Below, piece by piece: positions 1-11,639 of a stretch of DNA of 64,000 bases. Every line of letters starts with the position of its first letter. Positions within the stretch are counted from its first letter, which is position 1. The translations under genes were made by a program, and so were the position numbers. The notes under the pieces were generated by a model that was not told where the DNA came from, did not search any database, and saw only the letters and a program-made list of their open reading frames with translations. This DNA is from Epiperipatus broadwayi (Eukaryota > Onychophora > Udeonychophora > Euonychophora > Peripatidae): contig JAQFVV010012396.1 in assembly GCA_028023455.1 (NCBI GenBank), positions 10,024,085-10,088,084 on the forward strand, written 5' to 3'.

Positions 1-496
1 GTGACTAACATATGATTGAGGGGAGCGTTCTGAAATTCATTATACATATGATATAAATTATTTTCACACCATTGAGGTCATGAAAATAAACAAAATACAT
101 TTGAAAACATTTGATTATATTTGAAACTATGACAAAATATTTAATGAAAAATTATTTTAACAATAGTAAGACGAACGCTTTATTTTTCCCAAGGCACATA
201 GATACTCTTAAATAGATATATAAATTACGATGGTGGGACTGTATAAGATTGAAATAAACTTAATTAATAAATAGAAGTAGTTGGCATTTATATATATTTT
301 AAGCAAAGCTTAATTTTAATATTAGAGCATTAAAACTGGGTCATGAAGCAAAAGAAATAATAATAATAATACAAAGAAGTTTGCGGTGCCGACATAATAG
401 CCTAAAAATATCTAAGAGGAAAAGGTCGTGCTTCTGGATGAAAAATGAAATCTCACACCCCCTTCTTGGGTAGTGCTTAGAGAAAAGTAGATAGGC
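1..496. other. AT-rich spacer, nothing recognised
   Basis: There is no convincing reading frame or RNA gene. The stretch is AT-rich non-coding DNA with many stops in all frames. Confidence 0.5.
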
Positions 497-685
497 ATGG
501 CATGGCCCAGACTTTTGCTGGTATAACCGATGCGAGAGGCCTTTTATCTATACGATGTGAATATGCATAGTGTGTGCCAAATTTACGGGATCACTGCCAG
601 AGGCATTTTTATACGAAAAAAGAATATGCATAGCGTGTGCCAGACTTAGGGGATCACTGCCAGAGGCATTTTTATACGAAGACTT
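497..685. repeat. 63-bp tandem repeat, about three units
   Basis: Two clear units start at 560 and 623, each beginning AATATGCATAG, with a period of 63 bp. They share GTGTGCCA, GGGATCACTGCCAGAGGC and TTTTTATACGAA. A third, more diverged unit precedes them (about 497-559), recognisable by GGCCCAGACTT and GAGAGGCCTTTTAT. The minus-strand open frame across this block (548-808) simply follows the repeat and is not a gene. Confidence 0.75.
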
Positions 686-2444
686 GAAAAGAAATCTATG
701 AGTTCGAACCTGTCGTAACCCCCAGATTAGAAGCACGTAATATATATATATACACGAAGATAGGCTAAATGACAGAAACGCAGTAATGATACATGTCTCT
801 AACAACATTGAATAAATTTTACTGCTTTAAAAATAAATGACCCTTGTTTGAATACTATAATATGCCATGCAATTATAATATATATAGAGAGAGAATATTT
901 CATTTCATAAAATATACGTTAAGATTTTACCTAGTAAAATAAACATTAAGATTTTTCTCCATCCCTTTTTCTGCTATTTAAAATAAATCAATCTCACCTT
1001 TGTTGATTTTACAATAACTGAAATATTTAAATACAAGATTTGAAATTTTAAGAGTACGGAAAATATAAGAAGACTGGCAGTTATAGAAAATAATTAATGG
1101 GTCACTCTTTCAGAATTGAATAAAACAAAACATTTTAAAAGATTTCAAAGCGTTAATTAGCTTAAGTTCTGGATTTTCAGAGTTAAACAAATCAATTTTT
1201 ATATTAAAAAACGAACCTAAAATGTTGATTCATAAAACAATCTGGCGAACGTATTAATTTACAATGCATTATATATGTATATTTTAAGGGGACGTTAATA
1301 ACCTTTGTATGAAGGTTTAGAAGAAGAAAAATGATAGAAAAAGATTTTAGAAATTCAACTCGTCAGATTGTTTAAGATTGGCATATTAATTAGAAAAGCA
1401 TATATATATATAAAATTATTAATATTATAAAATCAAATAATAAATAAATGACCGCACCAAAGAAAGTTAGAGCATATGAGAGAAAATTAAATATATAGAA
1501 ATCATTTACTTAAGAGCAAATTACATATTAAAACAAAACAAAGTTAAATCACATATTAGAGGAAATCTTGATAGATGAATTAGGCTAGATTTAGTTTGAG
1601 GTGACGGCTTGGAAATTTACCTTTCAATTTTAAGAGTCCATTTTAAAGTATGGCACGTGCACGGTGATTGAAATGCAAGTACTTCGGTGGCAGGTAACTT
1701 CTATTAGCATTCTAAAGTTCTTTTTAGACCTTTCTTCATTTCATGGCAGCAGGATATTACGGTAGCGGCAGATGATGACCCTGACCCATAGGGTCTAGCA
1801 GAGTGGTGGATTTACTGCTCCATCATTTTTAAGTTTCAAGCAAAACGAAATGTTTATAATACCTCTCACTAAAAGTAGCTAATCTCCCCTGTGATTCAAA
1901 ATTCAGTCATTTTATACTTTTTCTTTTATCAGTTGTTTTTGAAGATGCAATTGGAAGATAACGTCCAAAATAAATTCAAATCTATTTCCAGATTAGAAAT
2001 AGATTTGACAACATGTTTTCTAACAAAAGTATCTCTAATCTTAATCCCCTTTAAAGTAAAACTTTAATTAAAAAATACCTACCCTAGATTAAAACAATAG
2101 TGCTTCCAACCCTTAATTATTTTTGGACAATTAACAAGTCACATCTTCCATATTGGATTTTATAAAAAATATACAGTTTAATAATAAAAAAAAACAAGCA
2201 ATTTAGAAAGAAAAGGCTAAAAATGACATATAATAAATATTTAAAAACATCAATATTTTGTTAGTAAGTTTTGCTCCTATAAATATATATATATTTGAGC
2301 CGTATCTATAATACTTTGATAAAAAACTAATAATTAATAAAAAGAATTAATAATAATTTTAAAACATGTTATTGAAACATTAAATTTTATAATTTAGGTG
2401 TGCATCTCAAACATATACATAAAAATATATACACGACAAAAAGG
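686..2444. other. AT-rich spacer, nothing firm
   Basis: No gene seen. A tRNA B-box-like string (GAGTTCGAACC, about 700-710) just after the tandem repeat could be the end of an old SINE, but no A box was found at the right distance. The rest is AT-rich with short (TA)n runs. Confidence 0.4.
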
Positions 2445-2545
2445 AGCGGGATGGGAAGTAGGGGTTTGAACACGGGTTAGTAGGTAGAAACATGAAGCAC
2501 AATCTTAAGCTAAGATTGACTGCTTCACTACTAATGTGATAAATT
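2445..2545 (-). repeat. possible tRNA-derived SINE remnant
   Basis: On the minus strand a B-box-like GTTCAAACCC lies downstream of an A-box-like TTAGCTTAAGATTG, the order expected of a tRNA-related pol III promoter. No target-site duplication was found. It could be a chance match. Confidence 0.3.
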
Positions 2546-2574
2546 AAAAAATATTGAGATATTTGCTAAGGAAT

Positions 2575-3030
2575 TGCTTGAGGTTGGTTATAATATTGAA
2601 TAAATTAACAAAAGTTTATGTCAATTTAAAAAGAGTTATAATAATTTAAAGGAGTTGAAGATTGATAATAAAAAAATGATATCTATTTCATATATTTCAA
2701 ACGCTCAAGTGAAATTTTTTAAGAATACTTATAAGAATGTTTTTAATGTTTCATTTTGTGTTATAAAGAAAATTAATAAGTTAATGCATAATTCTAAAAG
2801 TGTCATACATGTCAAGCAAAAAAATAATGTTATGTATCAAATATTTTGTGGATGTTGTTATACAAGCATGTAAAAAGTAGAAATAAAAATGATTTAATGA
2901 CTGCTTCAGTTTTCTTTGATCATGAAAAAACATGTAAATATAAATTTAAGTTTGATCTTGGAAGTGTTAAGATTCTTCATGAAGAGAGAAACCATGATAT
3001 AAAAAAATTAAAGGGTAATTTTAATAAATA
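2575..3030 (+). pseudogene. Penelope-like GIY-YIG endonuclease remnant
   Basis: Two broken frames (2655-2873 and 2846-3031) read like the end of a Penelope-like polyprotein. A linker rich in Lys and Asn leads to VMYQIFCGCCY, which aligns with the (V/I)Y-x-I-x-C-x2-C entry into a GIY-YIG nuclease. After a break comes a His/Phe/Asp-rich stretch ending in VKILHEERN, resembling the FDxAKVVFFER segment seen in the better copies at 29-36 kb. The YIG tyrosine-glycine motif is not recoverable and stops separate the pieces. I read it as an old 3' fragment of a different Penelope-like lineage. Family assignment is by eye. Confidence 0.45.
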
Positions 3031-3369
3031 GAAATAAATTTAATATAATTAATAGACAAGCTACTAACATTAAAATACAGGATTCATGGGATTTGAGTTG
3101 ATGACTTTTGCTTGTTATACTGAAAATACTTCTGCTGATTCAAAGACATATATAATGGTTAATTACTGCTATATATATATGTTTCCTAAATAACAGCAAT
3201 AACTGACAAAAAATAAAAAGTGCACTTTCTTCATCATTAATACTTACTTGTCTTTAAAAAAAGAAAGGTTCTGCTTTTTAATCTCACAACACTTTCCAAG
3301 ATTTGCATTCATTATTCTAAACTACTAACAATCAAAGTCATTGAAAATTTTTTTGTTCTACTCATACAG
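3031..3369. other. AT-rich spacer between two retroelement remnants
   Basis: No coding signal or repeat was recognised. Confidence 0.4.
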
Positions 3370-4290
3370 GATCAGATAGCATATTTCCATAATTTCTAAA
3401 AAGATTTAGGACTTAAGACCAAACCATAGCTGGTAAAATTATTCAGTAATATTATTCATACAGAAATTGTCCCAAAAATTTGGCATAAAAGTAAAACTAT
3501 AGCAGTCATAAAAACAAACAAATCTAGCAATGATCCAAAATACTATCACTCAATATCATTATTGCATATTTCCTATAGGTTTTTTGAAAGAATCATATGA
3601 ACAAAACTTTGGCTATAATTACAAGTTATCTACCTATAGAACAGGCTGCATTCAGACCAAGAAGAAACTGCTGTAAACAAGTTTTATCTTTAACAAATCA
3701 TGTTGAAAAAGACTTTCAAAATAAATTAAAAATTAGTGTGATTGTCAATGATTTAATCTCAGTTTATGATTGTTGGAAAAAATGCTCTTCTTTTAAAATT
3801 CTTAAATGCAGGAAAACCATTAATTTACATCACAAAATGCTCTCCAATAGAAAAATTTCAATTGAAATTAAATGATAATCATAGTAGATTCAAAATGTTA
3901 TAAAACAGGATTCAGTTATTTTTTCCTATTTTCTTTAATATATTCATCTGTAATCTTCCTGAAATGGATATAGCATGTTCAGATTTCATCTAAACAACAT
4001 GAAATCATCTTGTAATTTAAATATAACCATTTGCAATAATAGACTACAGCATATTCCTACCCCATGTTATTTAGAACTAATCTTGAATTGTATTCTAACT
4101 TATTTTCTCATTCAGTTAGGATTAGATCAAAATTAATTTTTAAGAACTAATTTCCTCATAAAGGTAGCTGGCAATACTAGAAGTTGTGATACAAATATTT
4201 TATGGACATACTGTACTGGTAAATATTGGATTCCTGTTTGGAGAAAAAGTCCCCATATTAAATTTCTGAAATGTCAAATATTACCAACGA
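3370..4290 (+). pseudogene. Jockey-like LINE reverse transcriptase remnant
   Basis: Shifted and stop-interrupted frames spell pieces of a non-LTR reverse transcriptase in the expected order. First is a fingers region (ITSYLPIEQAAFRPRRNCCK, near 3625-3680). Next is a palm-like VIVNDLISVYD, where an FxDLxxAYD motif normally sits (about 3735-3770). Then comes a decayed FNIFICNLPE (about 3930-3965) and finally a thumb segment including YWIPVWRKSPH (about 4220-4260), which resembles the YCAPVW..S.H stretch of Jockey-type elements. The second catalytic aspartate box is not recognisable and multiple stops are present. Inactive; the Jockey affinity is inferred from these motifs. Confidence 0.6.
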
Positions 4291-4295
4291 GAAAT

Positions 4296-4450
4296 ATTAC
4301 TGTATCTTTCTTATTGCATTGCCAAATCCATATAATATTAATATCAATTATATTCTTTATTACTTTACACAATGCTTCTTTACATCCACTATTGACAGTT
4401 TGGATTTCCTCAGCAATCTTCTTCAGAACTATAACAAACACAATACAAAT
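4296..4450. repeat. dispersed repeat related to 10817-10950
   Basis: The string ATCTTTCTTATTGCATTGCC and the following CAAATCCATATAATATTA recur almost exactly at 10824-10860. The similarity continues through an ACAATGCTT.TTTACA.CCACTA block and an AATCTTCTTCAGAA block. Unlike the second copy, this one lacks the inverted partner that forms a hairpin. The short open frames on both strands here are by-products. Confidence 0.55.
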
Positions 4451-4459
4451 ACATGAATA

Positions 4460-6389
4460 CAAATATACATGAACATATAATTTTACATTTTATATATATA
4501 CTATAACAGGATGGAGTATAGAAAGGATGTGACCTGGTGGATGGTCAATCTGGGGTGATGAAAAGTCATCTTCACTTCAAAATATCTCAAATAATGACAT
4601 TTACAAACAAGGTATAATATTTAACTGTTAAGTAAAGATTAAGTAAAGTAATATTAATGTTCAGAGATATTAAAGAAAGTATGGGATATTACAAACATAT
4701 AAGAAATGTTATATATTTAATAGAGCACGAGATATCTAAATAACTCTCTGTGAGAGCATGTAGTGAGATCACTCTGTGAGAGCAGCTAGAAGTATAATTA
4801 TAAGTCCACCAGCATTATAAAAAGTAAAGGTACTTACTCAAAGGTAATACCATCCATCATGATGAATGATCCATCAATCAAACAACAGTCAATCTTGTGA
4901 CTGGAATTAAACAATAAAAAATATAAATCAACAATCAATCTGGCAACTGGATTGGAAATGGGTCTTCTGTAGACCAGGCTAACTATTTAACCCTCACCAG
5001 CTTGTGGCAGATTATTGAAACCATTAATTTGGATGTAACACTTAAGTGCTAATCCATCAGAATACATAACCAGAAAAATCTAAACAATAGTTCTAGGATA
5101 TTAAAACATACTGATCATCATCAATGCTCTGGCCACTTAATACCATTAATGTACTGGCCAACTATAAACTTAATTTCTAATAGACTAAACTGAATAAAAT
5201 ATAGTGCAGGGGCTTTAAAAATATAATCTTATGCACCAACCAGGATATATCAATCATACTGGATGCCCCTTAAGCACTAATATACACCCCCTTCATATAA
5301 TCAGACTTATGCCCCAATCTAGCTCAGTGAACATGATATATATAACTGTTACAGTGATCAAGAGCTGATTTAGATAATATTCTCAAAACTTAGAATCAAG
5401 TTAAATACAAGTTTATTAATAACAATAACAAAAAAAATGATATTAAGACCTGTAGATCTTGGCTATGCACATATCAATTAAACCCTCTGATTTTGATTAA
5501 TATACAATAATAATAAAAGCTATCACATTGTGATTTACAGTGATTACTATATAAATTCAAGTTACTATTATAGTTTACAATATTTCTTAATGGGTTTACA
5601 TATTTATAATTTGCACAGATATGCAATACATTAGTTTACAATGAATACATTAGAATTGTCAAAAAAATGATTAAAATTTACATATAAGTATCTATCTATT
5701 TGACACTCATTGATATTTGCACACAGATGTGCAGTACAATTGATTTACATTTCAATCATCATATAAATACAATAAATGATTTTTAAGTTATATATTTTTT
5801 ATACTACAAATACTTATGCTAGGTTTACTTATACATGTATATATAATTGCACACGTATGTGCGGTACAATAATTGATTAATTATATAAATGAAATTCATT
5901 TTTATCATACCTGAATTTATCAAATAATAACTGACATTAATTTTTAGAATAATTAATTCTATTTTGAATATACATAAAATTCACATATGTGTATCAATAA
6001 AAAAAAAAATCAGTTTATTAAATTCTGTTACAGCTTTCTTTTTTTTTTTTTTAAAAAAGTCAATTTTCAACTGGTAATTGTTGATTGATTATCAATGCCT
6101 TTAAATTAATCTAAAAGATTTGCTTTTTGATTTTAATTCAAACAAAATTATGCTTGCATTTTAAGATTTTATTTTTTTCTTTAAATATCATTTTTAAGGA
6201 ATTACTAAAACTTTTTTTTTTAAAAAAAAAAATATATATATATATCTAATTATCTTTGGATTGATGCTTTCTTTTGGATGTTTTACTTAAGCAAATTATT
6301 GATTTGTTTTAACCTAAGTTATAGATTAAAATGTCATTTTAAGGAATATTAAAATAACGTATTTAAAATTTTGTTCACTTTATATATAA
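4460..6389. other. AT-rich non-coding stretch
   Basis: No gene recognised. It contains poly(T)/poly(A) runs near 6000-6060 and 6200-6240 and the spaced palindromic motifs listed separately. Confidence 0.4.
5613..5870. repeat. three spaced copies of a GCACA-x-TGTGC palindromic motif
   Basis: Related strings occur at 5613-5630 (GCACAGATATGCAATACA), 5719-5740 (GCACACAGATGTGC then AGTACAAT) and 5849-5870 (GCACACGTATGTGC then GGTACAAT). Each has a near-palindromic core followed by a TACA box and lies in AT-rich DNA 105-130 bp from the next. They may be eroded tandem units; function unknown. Confidence 0.45.
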
Positions 6390-7190
6390 TGCTACTCACC
6401 ACTGTAGATATGTTTATCTGTGCTTCCCTGCATACATAGATAAACAGTAGTCTGCATATACCAATTCTTTAGGATTTCTCTTGGTAAGCTTGGTTTTTGG
6501 TCCATCAGGAAAATATAGTCCAGGATTGTCATCATCAAGAAAGTATAATTAAGGTATGGGTTGTTCTGCAGTTGGTTCCACTTCAACTTCAAGCAAGCTG
6601 TCTTGTCCTCATTTGTGCAGACTAATGACTCATTAGAAGTTGACCTGAACTTCAGGTTAATCAAACTCCTCCAAAAGGGAACTAGTAGCAGGTCCTGGAT
6701 TTACTGTTCTGCCTTCAATTATTTCATGGTCATTCTCTAACTCTGGAACACCAACCAACTTCTATGGAAAAACAACTCTGCAAATTAGCTATTCTTACTG
6801 CCAACTGTTTCTCAAAAATATCAAAACCAAACTTGCAGCTGACCAATTTGGCCAGCTACTTGCTGCTAGCTCTTACAAAAATTAAAATCCAAACTTAATC
6901 CTTTGTTAAATATAGTTCATGCCTGTAGCGCCACCAATGACACACCTGATAAATATGATTACTAACTGTAAAAAAATTCCATTTTTGTGGCACACATGAT
7001 AATTACAATTTTCTATCATTTAACATTTAAGTACATGACTACATTGTATATGTCTTCACTTCAACTAATTTTATCTAGGTGGCAGCTGCAAACAGCGAGT
7101 ATTCACAATTTTCCCAAGATTCCTTCTTCTTTGGCATAATCGACCCATTTTCCCCTTGCTTTGGAAGGAGAAACTGAGATTTTTCATTGC
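6390..7190 (-). other. possible degraded coding region, unidentified
   Basis: A 90-residue minus-strand frame (6392-6664) and short frames upstream of it, as far as about 7190, have less skewed base composition than their surroundings. They contain stretches such as KKESWENCEYSLF and LAVRIANLQSCF. I do not recognise a domain and the frames do not join. It may be an old transposon or a pseudogene exon, or chance. Confidence 0.2.
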
Positions 7191-8194
7191 TGTCATCAAA
7201 CATATTAAGAAATTTGTCATCTTTTCATCATATATTTGATAAGTTATTATTTTATATATAATATTTATTTTATAAAGAGTATTCCAAAAAAAAAATGAAT
7301 ATTTACTCTGCAGATTATGAAAGAATGTGTGAATTTTTTTATTTAATCTTTTTTTACAACTGCCGGCACCATCACAACTATTTCAATAGTCATGCATTCA
7401 TCTTTCAAATTAAGCATAAATCCAAATTGCATATTTTTCATCTAATAAAACAAATTCTCAACATGCTTTTCCTCAGATATTGGGATGTTTTAGTAGTCTG
7501 ACAATTCTAAATTAATTTGAAAGAAAAAATATTTCACATGAGGTTCTAGCTAATTGCTTGCTCTTAATTAATATAAATCAAATAATTATCACTATTTATT
7601 TGATTGATTTAGAATATAACCATAAAAAATATGCCACCAGCTGTGGATTTAAAAAAAATGTTAAAATTGATTCATTATATGGAAAATTAATTAATTATTC
7701 TGTGAGGACTTTATAATGATTTTTTTTATTATTAATTTGAAGTGAAACTTTAATTTTTGCAATACAATTATTGCATTTTAAAAAGTCTATTAATGGCTTA
7801 TATTAATAATCAAACCTAGAATAACTGTGAAACATTGTCTCTGTTGATTGTAGAAATCAGATTGAACTGACAAGTGTCAGTGAAAATTTTGTATTGATAA
7901 ATAAGGACATTTGAAAAGTCCTTAATGTTGAGCAAATATGATAAATATCCTATGCATACATGGATATCATTAAATTTTGATAAGTAATTAAGCAATGTTA
8001 TTGAAAACATTTCTATGTGAGATTCTTTTACAATTCATTTCTAATAACAGCCATTATATAAGTTTCACAGTGTAAAAACATATTTTCTCTCCTATACACA
8101 TATTCTCTTGAGCATCACATGATCACCATTTCTTATCCATATGCACTTCTGCATGGAGTTTGCTATTGTACTCTCGAGTTGCAGAAAATATATC
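7191..8194. other. AT-rich spacer, nothing recognised
   Basis: Only short open frames that look accidental. No repeats recognised. Confidence 0.4.
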
Positions 8195-8800
8195 ATTAAT
8201 GATATACTGATTTTAGATAAAATTTATTTTTTCAGATTCAATCTAGAATTAAAAAATATTTGCAGTATAAGCGAGATATTGCCTTAACACTTTTATTTGT
8301 TATTTCATGCTAAAGTTAAAGACAATTACAAACTCATTATTTCTTCAAACAAATCTTAGTATAACAATAAATAGTAAAACAATCAATAAATAATCAGTTA
8401 ATTCAGTTTCTAAATCTTTAATTGAACTGATGAATTAATAATACACAATCTACAATTGTGAATGAAAACTTTAAGGGTTGTCTTTGAAATGACCACTTTC
8501 TGTTTGAACTTTTTATAATCTGATTTTACAATCATATCTTACACATAACTGTCATTTTTATCAATCTGTATTTAGAAAACAGCAAACTTGAGTTCTAAAA
8601 GCCATTCAGAATGTTTCAGACACTGCCCAAAAGCAGTTAAAATTATCAGGGCAAGACAGCAATGTTTACAAATCCATAATTCACTGCATGTTTTTGAAGT
8701 TCATTGAGAATGAACAAATTAGTTGTTCATACTTAAGGCCAAATATGGAAAAGCAAAAACAGAATAATTTAGAGATAATGGCGGCTGAGCAGTTGGAAGT
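8195..8800. repeat. dispersed repeat, copy 1 (partner at 10540-11420)
   Basis: Blocks in this segment recur in the same order near 10.55-11.4 kb. Examples are a CAGAT.CAATCT.GAATT.AAAAA block, a TTATTTGTTATTT.ATGCTAA..TTAAAGA.AATTACAAA block and an AGTCAATTCAGTT-like block. Similarity is interrupted by indels, so the duplication is old. No coding content recognised. Confidence 0.45.
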
Positions 8801-8895
8801 TAAAAATATTGTTATATAATAATAGCAATTACTTCATTCAGAAGTTAAACACAAAGTCATTTTTACCAGAACTTCTTCAAAAATCAGCAAGGAAC

Positions 8896-8907
8896 TACAT
8901 AATGTTT
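8896..8907. repeat. target-site duplication of the SINE, left
   Basis: TACATAATGTTT, identical to 9015-9026. Confidence 0.75.
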
Positions 8908-9014
8908 GTCAAGTGTTGGTGGCCGAGTGGTCAGCACAGCTGCCTTACAAGCAGTTGTCCCGGGTTTGCAGGCTCACTTCCCGGCCGATGCTTTGACACG
9001 AAAAAGAAAAAAAA
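8908..9014 (+). repeat. tRNA-derived SINE, recent insertion
   Basis: A roughly 85-bp GC-rich head stands out from the AT-rich surroundings. It begins GTGGCCGAGTGGTCAGCACA, which matches a class II tRNA (Leu/Ser-like) A-box region (TGGCCGAGTGGT). It continues to a degenerate B-box region (CCGGGTTTGCAGGCTCACTT) and ends in an A-rich tail. The element is bracketed by a perfect 12-bp duplication TACATAATGTTT at 8896-8907 and 9015-9026. It has no LINE-like 3' body, so it is a short tRNA head plus A-rich tail. Two open frames crossing it are incidental. Confidence 0.8.
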
Positions 9015-9026
9015 TACATAATGTTT
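9015..9026. repeat. target-site duplication of the SINE, right
   Basis: TACATAATGTTT, identical to 8896-8907, immediately after the A-rich tail. Confidence 0.75.
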
Positions 9027-9129
9027 TGTATCTTTATAAAGTTTGTAAACAGAATCCAGCTCAGGTTATATACAATTACCAACAGTAATCAAGCAGTTAA
9101 TACAACAACAATATATGGTTAGTTACCAT

Positions 9130-10120
9130 TTAGTAATACTAAATATTTTTTAGTCATTCGGCCACTTTTCTATCAATTTTTTTTTTTTTTTGCAGTTGCA
9201 CATATTGATACCTTATGCAATGTTATCATCAACAGCCTGTCACAATTGAGTATGCCTATCACAGCTCCAATGGAAAAAAGAAAAACTAGATGTGATTGTG
9301 ATGATTATGCAAATCAATCCATGAAATACAAATACATCCACATATAAAATATGATTCTCCATTAAATATTTATTTGATATTTTGCTAAATTATTTTTTAA
9401 CTTTAGCGGCAATTTTTCTTTATCAAAGGCTTTAGCATCCTCAACTATATTTTGTCAATGAAATGAGTTAATCTTTATAATATAAATAGATTTTATTTCT
9501 CACATAAAATGCATTTTCAAATTGTCATAAAATAAATTTTTTAGAAAGTCCGTTATCATTTACTCATTCTACATGTACACTCTAATGAAGATGTGATTTT
9601 ACAATAGTAGACTCTTTAATATAATATCCAATAAGCTGAAGATCATATTTATTGATCTAAAAATTTTGTCATTATTTTTAGAATTTCATAGAGCATTTTC
9701 AAATACCTTTTTTTTTTAATGCTATCCCATTATATCTAATTTTCACTTCCATACAATAAATTTGTAAAACAACAGCTCTGTATAGAACTAATTTAGTTAT
9801 AGTTATATCAGTGATTAATTATCCTAACTTTTAACACTTTAAATGTAGAAGTAACATATTGAAGACTGTTGCAACTCAATATTTAAATTTTAAATTTCAA
9901 AATATTTAAATTGGCTTTTATTTTCAAGTTGAAAACTATCAAAGGGAAAAGTTGCTGAAGATTTTTCTCCTTCACTGGATGATAAAGTATATGAGATTTT
10001 AAACTTTAATTACTGATCCAAAGTTTTTAGATATAGCATTCAAAACATTATTCACATTAAATTGACCAGAATAATCATCAGTATACTATAATTTCATGAG
10101 AAGATAAAGTTCTTGTTTGT
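9130..10120 (-). pseudogene. decayed LINE reverse transcriptase, copy 1
   Basis: Read on the minus strand, fragments follow the order of a non-LTR reverse transcriptase 3' half. First is an eroded catalytic box near 10070-10090 (YTDDY in place of Y/F-x-DD). Then comes ISKNFGSVI and a KIFSNFSL-like palm/thumb linker (about 9940-10030). Then TKLVLYRAVVLQIYCMEVK, matching the KLRVYRAVVLPTLLYGCETW thumb motif (about 9740-9800). Stops and shifts are frequent. The same series is found at 16.2-17.1 kb, so both are old copies of one family. Clade not resolved. Confidence 0.55.
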
Positions 10121-10539
10121 TTGTTTTTTCAAATTGTGTTTGATGCAAATTAAAAAAACACACATCATCAAATCTGTATTGCATCTTAATACCCACTTTA
10201 TGAAGCCACCTATAAACAATTCTAATGACCACTGTCATGAATGACAACTATGCATTTTTTTAAAACATCTTTCATACTAATTTGAGTCCATATAGTGAAT
10301 ATCCACATATGCATTATATCTGTTGCCATTAATTTTTGATAACAGATAATCAGGCTGAATTATTGAAAACATTCCTGAATTATGTTTGCATTTAATAAAG
10401 AAGTTATTGCTAACAATAACCATCTCACAGCTTTAATAATTAATTATGATTAATTTTCTTATTCTTTTATCTAATAATATTAACAAACATGTTTCACTGT
10501 GGAATGTATATAAATTCATGGCTATGACAAATATTTCAT
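10121..10539. other. AT-rich spacer, nothing recognised
   Basis: No gene or repeat recognised. Confidence 0.35.
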
Positions 10540-11420
10540 CAGTGATAAACTAATTGCAAGTGAAATTCATTTCTGCAGATATAATCTGGAATTTAAAAAA
10601 AAAATAGTTCCTATTTAGCTATGTAAGAAAGATTCTAACTTATTGGCCTTATTTGTTATTTGATGCTAAGTTTAAAGAAAATTACAAATCTCTTATTTTC
10701 TCTTCAAATAAAACCTTAATATAAAAAAAAATAGTTAAGATTATTTAATATTCAGTCAATTCAGTTATGAGTGATTAGTTAAACAAAGTACCAATTAGTT
10801 AAGTAGTGAAATATTATAATTTTATCTTTCTTATTGCATTGCCAAATCCATATAATATTAAATCATCTATGTTTTTTATTACAGTTTTACAATGCTTTTT
10901 TACAACCCACTACGACAGTTTTGATTGTCCCAGAAATCTTCTTCAGAATTTCTCCATTGCTGGTGCAATTGAAACTATCATAGTGGGTTGTAAAAAAGCA
11001 TTATAAAACAGTAATAAAGAATCTAAATGATTTAATATTATATTAGTTAAGTAGTGATTGACCATTGAAATTATCCCCTGAATTTTCCATTTAAGCTTAT
11101 TATAACCTGGTTTTACAATCAGATGTTAGATTTAATTTTCATTTCTATGAGTGGGTATTTACAAAATAGTAATTATGAGTTCTAAAGGCCACTAACAATT
11201 GATCAACAAAAGAAAAAAATCAGAGTTCAGCAACAGCAGCCAAAAAATACTTAAGAATTTTCAAGGCAAAACAATGACAAGTTATCAGAGATACAATTCA
11301 TACCAAAACAGTATATTTTCTGTGTTCATTATTGATGAACATCCAAGAAGAGACTAATCATGCTTGACAACAGTAACTTGCAACTATGTGGTTGGATGTT
11401 AAAGAAACAATATTATGCAA
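10540..11420. repeat. dispersed repeat, copy 2 (partner at 8195-8800), interrupted by a hairpin
   Basis: Matches copy 1 in block order. The hairpin repeat at 10817-11040 sits inside it and is absent from copy 1, which suggests the hairpin was inserted later. Confidence 0.45.
10853..11040. repeat. hairpin (foldback) repeat with about 70-bp arms
   Basis: The left arm 10853-10921 begins TAATATTAAATCATCTATG and contains ACAATGCTTTTTTACAACCC. The right arm 10970-11040 is its imperfect reverse complement, with GGGTTGTAAAAAAGCATTAT and TAGATTCTTTATTACTG read on the opposite strand. The loop is about 48 bp. The upstream flank (10824-10852) is shared with 4304-4332. It resembles a miniature inverted-repeat element. 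Confidence 0.65.
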
Positions 11421-11639
11421 TAGCAACAGCCATTTCTCTTTAGAAATGAAATTCACTAAGCATTTTTACAAGCAACTAAAAAGTATCTAGTAACCACAAA
11501 AAGTTTGCAAAGAGTATCCATTTCAGTTTATTGTCACTTACTAATTTTAATGTCATTTGATTTTGCTGTTAAGGATCAAGCACTTGGCAAATCATCAAGA
11601 TAAGCTTAGTCATCAATTTGTAAGCACAGAATATGCAAA

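Noticed and set aside
8809-9088. Two overlapping open frames of 60-70 codons.
   Set aside because: They cross the tRNA-derived SINE and have no domain.
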